Positions 22,804-31,587 are shown, counted from the stretch's first letter. The stretch: 64,000 nt of DNA from Streptomyces netropsis (GCF_014203545.1 NZ_JACHJG010000007.1:299391-363390); one strand, 5' to 3'. Translations and numbers: made by a program. Notes: a model not told the origin generated them from the letters alone.

Positions 22804-23637
22804 ATGACGATGAAACCGATTTTGGTCCTCGGCGGCACGGGCAAGACGGGACGCCGCGTGGTCGTCCGCCTCCAGCAACGCGGACACGACGTGCGGGTGG
22901 CCTCCAGGAAGGGGCCGAACCCCTTCGACTGGGACGACGAGAACACGTGGGAGCCGGTGCTGGCGGGCGCCGGCGCGGCCTACCTGGTCGACTCACGGCT
23001 CGGTGACGCCGCGCCGTCGATGAGCTCCTTCAGCAAGCTTGCCGTGTCCAGCGGTGTCGAGCGGCTGGTGCTGTTGTCCCACCGCGACTGGGCGGTGTCG
23101 GATGGTGAGGAAAAGCTTCCCTGTGAGCGGGCGGTGCGGGAATCCGGCGCGGAGTGGACGATCCTGAAGCCGGCCTGGTTCGTACAGAACTTCAGTGAGG
23201 AGTCGTTCTTCCGAGGGCAGGTCGTTGACGGTGAGGTCGTCCTGCCGACCGGGGACGGTGTCGAGCCGTTCATCGACGCCGAAGACATTGCCGACGTCGC
23301 CGTGGCCACTCTCACCGAGGACGGCCACGGCGGGCAGGCGTACGAGCTGTCCGGACCGCGGCTGCTGAGCCTGGGCGCGGTGGTCGACGAGATCGCCCGC
23401 GCCACCGGCCGGAGCATCACCTACCGTCCCGTCTCGTCGGCCGACTTCGCGGCCTACGGCACGGAGAACGGCCTGCCGGAGGACTTCACCGCCATGCTGA
23501 ACCTGCTTTTCGGCTGGATCAGCGAGAACCGCTTCGCCCAACTCGCCGACGGTGTTCAGCGAGTGCTCGGTCGCGAGCCCCGCGACTTCGCCGACTACGT
23601 CCGAGCCACCGCCGTGACCGGGGTGTGGCACGGCTGA
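22804..23637 (+). CDS. NmrA-like NAD(P)-binding oxidoreductase
   Basis: A 277-residue atypical SDR. The Rossmann glycine motif GGTGKTG begins at residue 10, followed by VASRKGPNPFDWDD. WTILKPAWFVQNFSEESFF and DAEDIADVAVATLTED are typical of the NmrA/SDR_a8 group, which lacks the classical YxxxK catalysis and often binds NAD(P) as redox sensor or reduces quinone-like compounds. ATG 22804 is used. The divergent AraC regulator suggests inducible expression. Confidence 0.88.
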   Translation: MTMKPILVLGGTGKTGRRVVVRLQQRGHDVRVASRKGPNPFDWDDENTWEPVLAGAGAAYLVDSRLGDAAPSMSSFSKLAVSSGVERLVLLSHRDWAVSDGEEKLPCERAVRESGAEWTILKPAWFVQNFSEESFFRGQVVDGEVVLPTGDGVEPFIDAEDIADVAVATLTEDGHGGQAYELSGPRLLSLGAVVDEIARATGRSITYRPVSSADFAAYGTENGLPEDFTAMLNLLFGWISENRFAQLADGVQRVLGREPRDFADYVRATAVTGVWHG

Positions 23638-23678
23638 CCGGATCTCCGTAACGCATGGCGCCGGTGGTCCTGGGGGTT

Positions 23679-24830
23679 TCAAACCCCGTGCGATTGTGCG
23701 AAGTTCAGTGCCGTCAATACGTCATCGACAAGATCTTCCGTGTCCTCGACGCCCACCGAGAAACGGATGAAACCTTCCGGCACCGCGTCCCCGCCCCAGC
23801 GTCCGCGCCGCTCCGCCGTCGACCGCACCCCGCCGAAACTGGTCGCTTCGTCGACAAGCCGCAGCGCGGCCAGAAATCGCTCCGCGTGTGCCCGGTCCGG
23901 GAGGACGAAGGAGACCACGCAGCCGAAGCGGCCGCCGTGCATCTGGCGCAGGGCGACCGCGTGCGCCGGGTCGTCCGGCAAGCCCGGGTGGCGCACGGCG
24001 GTCACTTCGCGCCGGTCGTGCAGGGCGCGTGCGAGAGCGAGGGCGGTCGCCGCCTGCCGGTCCACGCGGAGCTGGAGGGTGGCGAGGGAGCGGTGGGCGA
24101 GCCAGGCCTCCATGGGGCCCGGGATTGCTCCTGTGGTCTTGCGCCAGGCCCGTACGGCCGCCGCCAGCTCCGGGTCCAGAGTGGTCACATAGCCCAGGAG
24201 TACGTCGCCGTGACCGGTGAGGGCCTTGGTGCCGCTGGCGACCGAGAAGTCCGCGCCCAGCTCCAGCGGGCGCTGTCCGAGCGGCGTGGCGAGGGTGTTG
24301 TCGACGGCGACCAGGGCGCCGCGGTGGTGTGCGGCGTCGGCGAGGCGGCGGATGTCGCACACGTCGAGGCCCGGGTTCGAGGGCGTCTCGATCCACAGCA
24401 GGCGGGCGCCGTCCAGGGCGCCCAGTTGTGCGTCGCCGCCGGTCGGCGCGGTGCGGACCGTGACGCCGAAGTCCTCCAGGCGCTCGCGTAGCGCGGGCAG
24501 CAGCTGATAGCCGTCACCGGGCAGGACGGCCGTGTCGCCCGGCCGCAGCCGGGAGAAGAGCACGGCGGAGATCGCCGCCATCCCGGACGGGAACGTGATC
24601 GTCTCGGCCGCCGGAACCTCCGCCGGATCCCCCACCGGGTACTCCAGCTCGCTGATCGCCCGCTCCAGCGCCGTCCACGTGGGGTTCCCCTCGCGGCCGT
24701 ACGTGTACGGGCCCGCGACCTCGCCCGGCAGGTGGTAGTGGGCGGCGAAGGCCGGGCCCGGCAGCGCCGGCTCGTTCGCCCGCGGCTCCGGCAGTCCCGC
24801 CCGTACGACCCTCGTCCCGTCTCCGGTCAT
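23679..24830 (-). CDS. Cystathionine gamma-lyase-type PLP enzyme
   Basis: A 383-residue Cys/Met metabolism PLP enzyme. YTYGREGNPTWTALERAIS is the substrate/cofactor segment, TFPSGMAAISA the phosphate-binding loop, and K202 in VASGTKALTGHGDVLLGY the Schiff-base lysine. It probably cleaves cystathionine to cysteine, 2-oxobutyrate and ammonia in reverse transsulfuration; cystathionine gamma-synthase or homocysteine-type activities cannot be excluded. It is followed upstream on the same strand, 17 bp away, by the phage-holin-like gene, so both may share a transcript. It is convergent with the NmrA-like gene, with GGGGTTT/AAACCCC pairing at its stop. Confidence 0.9.
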   Translation of the reverse strand: MTGDGTRVVRAGLPEPRANEPALPGPAFAAHYHLPGEVAGPYTYGREGNPTWTALERAISELEYPVGDPAEVPAAETITFPSGMAAISAVLFSRLRPGDTAVLPGDGYQLLPALRERLEDFGVTVRTAPTGGDAQLGALDGARLLWIETPSNPGLDVCDIRRLADAAHHRGALVAVDNTLATPLGQRPLELGADFSVASGTKALTGHGDVLLGYVTTLDPELAAAVRAWRKTTGAIPGPMEAWLAHRSLATLQLRVDRQAATALALARALHDRREVTAVRHPGLPDDPAHAVALRQMHGGRFGCVVSFVLPDRAHAERFLAALRLVDEATSFGGVRSTAERRGRWGGDAVPEGFIRFSVGVEDTEDLVDDVLTALNFAQSHGV

Positions 24831-24847
24831 GCCGCAGCCCCTCTCCG

Positions 24848-25228
24848 TCAGTCCTGCTCGTCCGGCAGGATCACATGCATCGCCCACGCCACGATCGAGA
24901 TGATCAGACCACCGATCAGGGCGGTCCAGAAGCCTTCGACGTGGAAGGCCAAGTCCAGTTGGTTCGCGAACCATGAGGTCAGCAGCAGCATCAACGCGTT
25001 GATCACCAACGTGATGAGGCCGAGCGTGAGGATGAAGAGCGGGAAGGACAGCAGCTTCACGACCGGCTTGACCACGAAGTTGACCACGCCGAAGAGGAAC
25101 GCGACGGCGACCAGCGTCAGCACCTTGCGCGCGGTGTTCTCCCCGGACAGCGTGATGCCCTTGAGCAGCCAGATCGCGACCGCCATGGCCGCCGCATTGG
25201 CAATCGTCTTGACTACGAAATTCTTCAT
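24848..25228 (-). CDS. Small membrane protein, phage_holin_4_2 (YvlD-like) family
   Basis: 126 residues with four hydrophobic segments: TIANAAAMAVAIWLLKGI, VLTLVAVAFLFGVVNFVV, LFILTLGLITLVINALMLLL and TALIGGLIISIVAWAMHVIL. The motif NFVVKPVVKLLSFP between segments 2 and 3 is diagnostic of the YvlD/'phage holin family 4' proteins. Despite the name these are ordinary chromosomal membrane proteins, and nothing else here suggests a prophage. Role unknown. Confidence 0.88.
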   Translation of the reverse strand: MKNFVVKTIANAAAMAVAIWLLKGITLSGENTARKVLTLVAVAFLFGVVNFVVKPVVKLLSFPLFILTLGLITLVINALMLLLTSWFANQLDLAFHVEGFWTALIGGLIISIVAWAMHVILPDEQD

Positions 25229-25291
25229 GATGAGATCGTTGCAGACGGGATCGGCCCGGCGAGGATCGGCACTGCAAGGGGTGAACGACGG

Positions 25292-25609
25292 ATGAAGGCG
25301 TTCCGGCTGGACGAGCTGGAAGCGGAGCGGGCCGCCAACGAGGGCGCCTACCTCCAGTTCCTGCGCGAACGGAACATGTCGGTCGGGCTGTACGCGCTGG
25401 ACGCGGGCGACGCGGACCCGCAGAGCCCGCACGCCCAGGACGAGGTGTACCTGGTGGTCAGCGGCCGGGCCTCGATCACGGTGGGGCTGGAGACCACGGA
25501 GGTGGCGCGGGGCAGCGTCGTCTACGTACCCGCCGGGGTGGCGCACAAGTTCCACCACATCAGCGAGGATCTCCGGGTCGTGGTGGTCTTCTCTCCGCCT
25601 GAGAGCTGA
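25292..25609 (+). CDS. Cupin-domain protein
   Basis: A 105-residue single cupin barrel. Motif 1 is SPHAQDEVYLVVSGRASITV (one His of the usual HxH replaced), motif 2 GSVVYVPAGVAHKFHHIS. Metal binding is therefore plausible through fewer ligands. The N-terminus FRLDELEAERAANEGAYLQF is helical. AAGGGG precedes ATG 25292. Function is unknown; it is divergent from the small membrane gene, 63 bp apart. Confidence 0.88.
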   Translation: MKAFRLDELEAERAANEGAYLQFLRERNMSVGLYALDAGDADPQSPHAQDEVYLVVSGRASITVGLETTEVARGSVVYVPAGVAHKFHHISEDLRVVVVFSPPES

Positions 25610-25772
25610 GCCCGGCCCCCGGTGTCCCGTAGGGGGACGCTCAGGGATGGACGGGGGCTGCGGGGACCCCACGGACCCACCGGTCCGTCCTAGCATCGAG
25701 AGCAGGCCGGATCATCCGGCTCCGGACGGACTCGTGAACCGTGCGGACTCGTGAGCGGAAAGCAGGGACGAC

Positions 25773-25994
25773 ATGGCCGAGAAGGGGATATTCGAAGGAC
25801 TGCCCTGGTGGGTGAAGTGGATCGCCGTGCCGGTCCTCGTGCTCGCCGTCTTCGGCAGCCTGATCGTCAGCGTGCTCGGCTTCGTGCTCACGTTTGCCTT
25901 CAAGCTGCTGCTGCTCGCGGCGTTGATCGGCGGTCTCGTCTTCGTCGTCAAGAAGTTCACGTCGTCCTCGTCGTCCTCGAAGGGCGACTGGTAG
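25773..25994 (+). CDS. DUF5326-like small membrane protein
   Basis: 73 residues. GLPWWVKWIAVPVLVLAVFG and FVLTFAFKLLLLAALIGGLV form two membrane helices, and the end KKFTSSSSSSKGDW is the Ser-rich tail typical of Streptomyces DUF5326 proteins. Role unknown. It precedes the gene-free region upstream of ssgA. Confidence 0.88.
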   Translation: MAEKGIFEGLPWWVKWIAVPVLVLAVFGSLIVSVLGFVLTFAFKLLLLAALIGGLVFVVKKFTSSSSSSKGDW

Positions 25995-26658
25995 GCACCC
26001 GGGCCGACGTCACAGCCCGGCCCGACAGGCATCGACGGTCCCGGCCGGCTCGACACACTCCTGCCCGGCTCGACTCCGGGGCGGCCTCACCCAACGGCAA
26101 TCCCGCCGCGCGATTAACCCGCGAGGCGGGTTTTTCCGTTTTCTGGCTTACGCCCATCTGCCGCGCGCGGGTTCGGGTCTTCCGCCCGACGTGACCCATC
26201 CGTCACACGGAGTCAACTCGACGAAGCGGACTAGCGGGATCATCCCTCCCTCTTCCCGGTATATCCCTCCATGCGGCACAGTGTGCGTGAGAAGCACCCT
26301 CTGCTCCATCGCGAACCCACCCCGCCGTGACGTCAACCGGAGCGCGAGGCAAGGGAATACGCCCTCGTCACGCGCTTGCCGCCGCCTTTGCCGACTAGCC
26401 GAACCCGTCCCGGTTCGGCGTCAATGGATCCGGCGACTCTGGCGATTTCTCAACCGTCGAATCTCCCGGATCGACTCCTCCCTGTAGTCGAGTCGCTACG
26501 CTCCAGAGTCAGGAAGCTCGTATGCTCACTCACGATCTCTATCAGTATCTGAAAAATCACTCCTTGTGGTCTGGTAGGCGTTGTTGTCAGACTATGGCGC
26601 CAATAGGTTCATGGGGATCCAATCCCGGCCAAAACCGACATAGACGGGACATTGGGCG
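25995..26658. other. 664-bp gene-free region upstream of ssgA
   Basis: No credible ORF in any frame; the longest plus-strand frame (26191-26487) has un-natural composition. A terminator lies at 26116-26135. The stretch 26450-26640 is AT-rich for this genome and must hold the ssgA promoter. In S. coelicolor, as I recall, the IclR-type activator gene ssgR (SCO3925) lies directly before ssgA (SCO3926); no trace of it is visible here. Confidence 0.7.
26116..26135 (+). terminator. Intrinsic terminator downstream of DUF5326 gene
   Basis: AACCCGC (26116-26122) pairs with GCGGGTT (26126-26132) around GAG, followed by a T-run to 26135. It is a compact canonical intrinsic terminator. Confidence 0.85.
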
Positions 26659-27105
26659 ATGCGCGAAACAGTTCAGGCGGAAGTGATCATGACGTTCCTC
26701 GTCTCCGAGGAGCTGTCCTTCCGGATCCCGGTGGCGCTGGATTACGACAGCAGCGACCCCTACGCGGTGAAGTTCACCTTCCACCTTCCCGGCGACGCGC
26801 CTGTGACCTGGGCGTTCGCGCGGGAGTTGCTGCTCGACGGGCTGAGCCAGCCGTCCGGCGAAGGCGATGTGCACATCTCCCCCGCCTCCGCCGAGCACCT
26901 GTCCGACGTCTTCATCCGGCTGCAAGTGGGCGGCGAAGGCGCGCTGTTCCGGGCCGGGGCCGCGGCCCTGGTGGCCTTCCTCGACCGGACCGACCGCATC
27001 GCCCCGCTCGGTGAGGAGCGCTCCGTCGCCGACTTCGACTACGAGCTCGCCGCCGCCCTCGACAGCATCCTCGCCGGTAACCCCGAGGGGCAGAACGCCG
27101 GTTAG
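26659..27105 (+). CDS. ssgA: SsgA, sporulation and cell-division activator
   Basis: 148 residues. The start MRETVQAEVIMTFLVSEELS, the core FHLPGDAPVTWAFARELLLDGL, and VAFLDRTDRIAPLG with the C-terminal QNAG match SsgA itself rather than other SsgA-like proteins. SsgA marks sites of septum and germ-tube formation by helping localise SsgB, which recruits FtsZ during sporulation. Sits before the convergent YibE/F gene and thiC as in S. coelicolor. ATG 26659 has only a weak GGGAC ribosome site. The usual upstream regulator ssgR is missing. Confidence 0.93.
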   Translation: MRETVQAEVIMTFLVSEELSFRIPVALDYDSSDPYAVKFTFHLPGDAPVTWAFARELLLDGLSQPSGEGDVHISPASAEHLSDVFIRLQVGGEGALFRAGAAALVAFLDRTDRIAPLGEERSVADFDYELAAALDSILAGNPEGQNAG

Positions 27106-27152
27106 TGCCCCGGTCGGTGCCCTCCCTGCGGGACGGGAAGGTCATCGGGGTC

Positions 27153-27245
27153 GGCCAGGCCCCTCGGGTCGGCCAGACCCACCGAGGGCGCCAGGCTCAT
27201 CGAGGGCGCCCCAGCCCATCGAGGACGCCCAGGCCCATCGAGGTC
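27153..27245. repeat. Five imperfect 18-19-bp tandem repeats
   Basis: Units of the type GCCAGGCCCATCGAGG(G/T)C start at 27153, 27171, 27190, 27208 and 27227, in the 194-bp gap between the convergent ssgA and YibE/F genes. They are non-coding and show no dyad symmetry strong enough for a terminator. Confidence 0.75.
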
Positions 27246-27299
27246 GGCCCGGTCACCGGGACAGGCCCGACGGCAGGGATCCGCCCCGTCCTCGTCCCG

Positions 27300-28652
27300 T
27301 CACTTCGCGCGGCGGCGCCTGCCGCCCTTGCCCCCGGTGCGCGCCCCGGGCTTCCCCTTGGCCTTGCCCTTCGCCGTGTGGCGGTCGGCGCTGACGACGA
27401 GCGCCGCCAAGGCCGTCGTCACCGGGACCGAGGCCACCAGCCCGATGCTGCCCACCAGCGTCCGTACGATCTCCTCCGCGACGAGCTCGCTGGTCGCGAC
27501 GGTCCCCACCCCGGCGTCCGCGATCGTGAACAACAGCAGCAACGGCAACGACGCGCCCGCGTACGCCAGCACCAGCGTATTGACCACCGACGCGATGTGG
27601 TCCCGGCCGATCCGCATGGCGGATCCATACAGTTTGCGCCAACTCGCGCTCGGGTCGGCCTCCTTCAGCTCCCACACCGCCGACGTCTGCGTCACCGTCA
27701 CGTCGTCGAGGACGCCCAGCGAACCGATGATGATCCCCGCCAGCAGCAGACCCTGGATCTCGATCTGCGGAAAGAGGCCGTGGACCAGGGCCGTCTGGTC
27801 GTCCGTGTTGCCCGTCAGATGCGCCCAGTCGATGAACAGGGAGCCGAGCAGTCCGATGACCAGCAGCGACGTCAAAGTCCCCAGCACCGCCACGGACGTC
27901 CGGGCGGTGAGGCCGTGGCACATGTAGAGCGCGATGAGCATGATCGCGCTGCCGCCGACCACGGCGACCAGCAGCGGGTTCGAACCCTGGAGGATCGCCG
28001 GGAGGATGAACATCGTCAGCACGCCGAAGCTGATGACCAGGGCGATCAGCGCGAAGACGCCGCGCAGCCGTCCGACGACCACGACCGCGAGTGCGAACAG
28101 CACGGCGAGGACGATCATCGGCACCGTCCGGTCCACGTCCGTGACCGAATACCGCAGATTCTCCGGGGCCTTCGGCGCGTGGGCGAGCACCACCTCCTGG
28201 CCCACGGAGTAGCGGCGTGAGGAGTCCGGCCGTACGACCTCGGTGAAGGTCTTGCCCTTGTCCGGGCCCTCGGCGACCTCGATGGTCGCGGTCTCGCAGG
28301 ACCCCGGAGGCGGCGCCGGCGCGCCGGGACCGCCCTGGCCACCGGGCTGCCCCTGCTGCTGCGGCAGGGCGCCCACCTTGGCGCAATCGACCTCCTCGAT
28401 CTTGACGACCCGGCCCGCCCGGGTCTGCTGGTCGACGCCCAGCCCGGAGGGCTTGTGCGGGGGCGCGCCACCGGGCCAGAGCACGATCAGACCGGCAACC
28501 ACCGCGACGGCGAACGGGATCAGCACCGCCGCGATCACCTTCCGCAGATGCGCGGAGACGGGGGCGGCCGGGCCGTGGCTGTGCGAGTGGGAATGCGCGT
28601 GGGAGTGCGCGTGGGACTGGGGACTACGGTCTGGGCTGGTCACGCCCCGCAT
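27300..28652 (-). CDS. YibE/F-family membrane protein with His-rich N-terminus
   Basis: About 450 residues. A His/Ser-alternating segment (residues 14-26) precedes the first membrane helix (VIAAVLIPFAVAVVAGLIVLW). An extracytoplasmic domain (~60-165) follows, then about seven helices with the YibE/F motifs GSLGVLDDVTVTQTSAVWEL and GRDHIASVVNTLVLAYAGAS. A basic tail GKGGRRRRAK ends it. YibE/F proteins are proposed transporters of unknown substrate; the His-rich arm suggests metal contact (inference). The start is uncertain: ATG 28655/28652 or GTG 28643. Its promoter region abuts the thiC riboswitch. Confidence 0.88.
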   Translation of the reverse strand: MRGVTSPDRSPQSHAHSHAHSHSHSHGPAAPVSAHLRKVIAAVLIPFAVAVVAGLIVLWPGGAPPHKPSGLGVDQQTRAGRVVKIEEVDCAKVGALPQQQGQPGGQGGPGAPAPPPGSCETATIEVAEGPDKGKTFTEVVRPDSSRRYSVGQEVVLAHAPKAPENLRYSVTDVDRTVPMIVLAVLFALAVVVVGRLRGVFALIALVISFGVLTMFILPAILQGSNPLLVAVVGGSAIMLIALYMCHGLTARTSVAVLGTLTSLLVIGLLGSLFIDWAHLTGNTDDQTALVHGLFPQIEIQGLLLAGIIIGSLGVLDDVTVTQTSAVWELKEADPSASWRKLYGSAMRIGRDHIASVVNTLVLAYAGASLPLLLLFTIADAGVGTVATSELVAEEIVRTLVGSIGLVASVPVTTALAALVVSADRHTAKGKAKGKPGARTGGKGGRRRRAK

Positions 28653-28715
28653 CATCGCAAGCCCCACTGGTCCTCCGGACGGGGGAAGCGCTAGCGTGGT
28701 GCCACCTTTGCAATC

Positions 28716-28826
28716 GCGGGAGCTCGGAGCACCGGGCTGAGAGGGCGCTGACCTCCGTACGTACGTCGTGCGGAAGCCGCTGCGCCGACCGCCGAACCTG
28801 TTACCGGGTAATGCCGGCGTAGGGAG
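28716..28826 (+). promoter_or_regulatory. TPP riboswitch (THI element) upstream of thiC
   Basis: The conserved pieces are in order: GGGAGC (28718-), GGGCTGAGAGGGC (28734-), CCGAACCTG (28792-), then CCGGGTAATGCCGGCGTAGG. The final AGGGAG (28821-28826) also serves as the thiC ribosome binding site, 9 nt before the ATG. Binding of thiamin pyrophosphate would therefore hide the Shine-Dalgarno sequence, i.e. translational control. Confidence 0.96.
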
Positions 28827-28835
28827 TCTGGTCTC

Positions 28836-30593
28836 ATGACCTCGCAGGATGCACGCACGTCCGAAACCGGCCAGATCGGCTGGCACAAGGACTACGTGAC
28901 CGGCTCGCGGCCGGACCTTCGGGTTCCGGTACGGCGGGTCCACCTCACCAACGGCCAGGACGTACGGCTGTACGACACGTCCGGCCCGTACACCGATGCT
29001 GCCGTCGAGACGGATGTCCGGCGCGGTCTTCCGCCGCTGCGGGAGAACTGGATCGTCGGCCGGGGCGACACCGAGGAGTACGCGGGCCGCCCGATGCGGC
29101 CGGAGGACGACGGGCTCAAGCACACCTCGCCGCGCGGGGGCCTGAAGAACCTCGACGCGGTCTTCCCCGGCCGCCCCCGCCAGCCCCGCCGGGGCCGGTC
29201 GGGCGCCGCCGTCACGCAGCTCGCGTACGCCCGCCGCGGTGAGATCACCGAGGAGATGGAGTACGTGGCGCTCCGGGAGAACGTTTCTCCCGAGACCGTC
29301 CGCGAGGAGATCGCGGCGGGCCGGGCCGTGCTTCCGGCCAATGTGAACCACCCGGAGATCGAGCCGATGATCATCGGCAAGAAGTTCCTGGTGAAGGTCA
29401 ACGCCAACATCGGCAACTCCGCCGTCACCTCCTCCATCGAGGAGGAGGTGGAGAAGATGACCTGGGCGACCCGCTGGGGCGCCGACACGGTCATGGACCT
29501 CTCCACCGGCCGCAACATCCACACCACGCGCGAGTGGGTGCTGCGCAACTCCCCCGTGCCGATCGGCACCGTGCCGCTCTACCAGGCGCTGGAGAAGGTC
29601 GACGGCAAGGCCGAGGAGCTGACCTGGGAGATCTACAAGGACACGGTCATCGAGCAGGCCGAGCAGGGCGTGGACTACATGACCGTCCACGCGGGCGTGC
29701 TGCTGCGCTACGTCCCGCTGACCGCCCGCCGCAAGACCGGCATCGTCTCGCGCGGCGGCTCGATCATGGCCGCGTGGTGCCTGGCGCACCACAAGGAGTC
29801 GTTCCTGTACGAGAACTTCGAGGAGCTCTGCGAGATCCTCGCCTCCTACGACGTGACGTACTCCCTCGGCGACGGGCTGCGCCCCGGCTCGATCGCGGAC
29901 GCCAACGACGAGGCGCAGTTCGCGGAGCTGAAGACGCTCGGCGAGCTGAACACGATCGCCAAGCGGCACAACGTGCAGACGATGATCGAGGGCCCCGGGC
30001 ACGTCCCGATGCACAAGATCAAGGAGAACATCGACCTCCAGCAGGAGATCTGCGAGGAGGCGCCGTTCTACACGCTCGGCCCGCTGACGACCGACGTCGC
30101 GCCCGCGTACGACCACATCACCTCGGGGATCGGTGCGGCGATGATCGCGTGGTGGGGCACGGCGATGCTCTGCTACGTCACGCCGAAGGAGCACCTGGGC
30201 CTGCCGGACCGCGACGACGTGAAGACCGGCGTCATCACGTACAAGATCGCGGCGCATGCGGCGGACCTCGCCAAGGGGCACCCGGGCGCGCAGGAGTGGG
30301 ACGACGCGCTGTCCGACGCGCGCTTCGAATTCCGCTGGGAGGACCAGTTCAACCTGGCCCTCGACCCGGACACGGCCCGCGCCTTCCACGACGAGACGCT
30401 TCCGGCGGAGCCGGCGAAGACCGCGCACTTCTGTTCCATGTGCGGGCCGAAGTTCTGCTCGATGAAGATCTCGCAGGACATCCGGCGTGAGCACGGCGGG
30501 GACCTGGCCGTCGACCCGGAGGCGGGCATGGCGGAGAAGTCCAAGGAGTTCGCGGCGAGCGGCAACCGGGTCTATCTGCCGCTGGCCGACTGA
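28836..30593 (+). CDS. thiC: Phosphomethylpyrimidine synthase ThiC
   Basis: 585 residues, full length for the family. It converts aminoimidazole ribotide to hydroxymethylpyrimidine phosphate in thiamin biosynthesis, using a radical-SAM [4Fe-4S] cluster. The C-terminal cluster motif is C533-x2-C536-x4-C541 (CSMCGPKFC). Signature blocks VNANIGNSAVTSSIEEEVEK, SRGGSIMAAWCLAHHKESFL, EGPGHVPMHKIKENIDLQQE and LGPLTTDVAPAYDHITSGIG are intact. Expression is set by the TPP riboswitch directly upstream. Confidence 0.98.
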   Translation: MTSQDARTSETGQIGWHKDYVTGSRPDLRVPVRRVHLTNGQDVRLYDTSGPYTDAAVETDVRRGLPPLRENWIVGRGDTEEYAGRPMRPEDDGLKHTSPRGGLKNLDAVFPGRPRQPRRGRSGAAVTQLAYARRGEITEEMEYVALRENVSPETVREEIAAGRAVLPANVNHPEIEPMIIGKKFLVKVNANIGNSAVTSSIEEEVEKMTWATRWGADTVMDLSTGRNIHTTREWVLRNSPVPIGTVPLYQALEKVDGKAEELTWEIYKDTVIEQAEQGVDYMTVHAGVLLRYVPLTARRKTGIVSRGGSIMAAWCLAHHKESFLYENFEELCEILASYDVTYSLGDGLRPGSIADANDEAQFAELKTLGELNTIAKRHNVQTMIEGPGHVPMHKIKENIDLQQEICEEAPFYTLGPLTTDVAPAYDHITSGIGAAMIAWWGTAMLCYVTPKEHLGLPDRDDVKTGVITYKIAAHAADLAKGHPGAQEWDDALSDARFEFRWEDQFNLALDPDTARAFHDETLPAEPAKTAHFCSMCGPKFCSMKISQDIRREHGGDLAVDPEAGMAEKSKEFAASGNRVYLPLAD

Positions 30594-30619
30594 CCCCACG
30601 TCCCACGAACGCCCTCAAG

Positions 30620-30650
30620 GAGAGCCACCGCGCGCCGTGCGGTGGCTCTC
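30620..30650 (+). terminator. Terminator after thiC
   Basis: GAGAGCCACCGC (30620-30631) pairs perfectly with GCGGTGGCTCTC (30639-30650) around a 7-nt loop, 26 bp after the thiC stop. It probably serves the convergent membrane gene too. Confidence 0.87.
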
Positions 30651-30681
30651 TCGTCCTGCGCCGCCTTCGGTGGCTGCGGAC

Positions 30682-31587
30682 TCAGTCCGGCCGGTGGTCC
30701 GGGCCGCCGTAATCGGGGCTGGTGAAGTCGGGGCGGGAGTAGCCCGGGCGGGGGCTGGGGGAGGACTCGTCGTCCGGGCTGGAGAAGCCGGGGCGGGAGT
30801 AGCCGAGGGTCGGCGTACGGCTGTGGGGGTCGCGGGCCCGGGGCGGGGGTGTCGGCGGAGTGGGTGAGGGGGCGGGCGGTGTGCGTGGTGTCACCGGGGC
30901 GTTGGCGAGGGACTCGCGCAGGAACGGCAGCATGCCGCGCTCCAGCAGCGCCTGCCGCCAGACGTCGCGCGCCCGCTCGGCGTCCTCGCTCAGCCGGATG
31001 CCGCGCGCGTCCTGTGCCAGGCCCGAGCCGTTGCGCAGGGCGGTGACCAGCATGCCGGCCATGGCGACGAACACTCCGGCGACGGTGAGGCCGGCGAACC
31101 ACCAGCCGACGGTGATCATCGGGTCCGCCACGGCCTCGTTCGACGCGACCGTGCGCAGGACGTAGCCGACGAGGAGGAAGAGGAGCGCCGCGATCCCGGC
31201 GAGGACCGGGGCGAGTACGGCGAGGACCGCGCCGGCGCCCGCGCCGGCCGCCTCGGAGACGTCACCGACGACGGTGAGGGGCGCGACCCCGCCCCCGGCG
31301 CCGCCGTCGGCGCCGCGCGGGCCGGTGCCGACCGGCTGGGGCTGGGCGGCATTGGCGGGCGCGCGCAGTTCTTCGCGCGCCTTCAGAAAGCTCTGGTATT
31401 CGGTCGCCGCACAGGCCGCGATCGCGGCCATGGCGCTGTGCGCCATCGTGCGGAGCTGTTCTGCGTCGAGCCGCTGTCCTATCGCGGCGGCCAGTTCCGG
31501 GTCATGGTCTGCGGTACGCAACGCTTGGTCGAGGACGCGCTCGAATTCCGGGCGGTCCTCGGCCAGCAGGTGCGGAGCGCTGTTCAT
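30682..31587 (-). CDS. Transmembrane protein with repetitive C-terminal tail
   Basis: 301 residues. The N-terminal ~75 residues are helical and soluble (FERVLDQALRTADHDPELAA ... SFLKAREEL). Two strong membrane helices lie around residues 125-150 and 165-190. A disordered tail holds three copies of a (L/P)GYSRPxFxSPD motif. ATG 31587 is preferred (GGGGGA 6 nt upstream) over ATG 31593. An unequal dyad CTGTCGC...GACAG lies in the 186-bp upstream gap. Function unknown; the family is common in Streptomyces. Confidence 0.78.
   Translation of the reverse strand: MNSAPHLLAEDRPEFERVLDQALRTADHDPELAAAIGQRLDAEQLRTMAHSAMAAIAACAATEYQSFLKAREELRAPANAAQPQPVGTGPRGADGGAGGGVAPLTVVGDVSEAAGAGAGAVLAVLAPVLAGIAALLFLLVGYVLRTVASNEAVADPMITVGWWFAGLTVAGVFVAMAGMLVTALRNGSGLAQDARGIRLSEDAERARDVWRQALLERGMLPFLRESLANAPVTPRTPPAPSPTPPTPPPRARDPHSRTPTLGYSRPGFSSPDDESSPSPRPGYSRPDFTSPDYGGPDHRPD

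Noticed and set aside
24848..25228. Prophage remnant suggested by a holin-family protein
   Set aside because: The YvlD/phage_holin_4_2 family is widespread on chromosomes; no endolysin, capsid, integrase or other phage genes lie around it.
26191..26487. Possible 98-residue gene upstream of ssgA
   Set aside because: Ser/Arg/Ile-rich sequence without a ribosome site or domain; does not resemble SsgR or any regulator.
26435..26615. AdpA-type binding sites upstream of ssgA
   Set aside because: Candidates such as TGGCGATTTC and TGGCGCCAAT each miss a consensus position; at this length such near matches are expected by chance.
27153..27245. CRISPR-like tandem repeats
   Set aside because: Units are contiguous 18-19-bp repeats with no unique spacers and no cas genes nearby.
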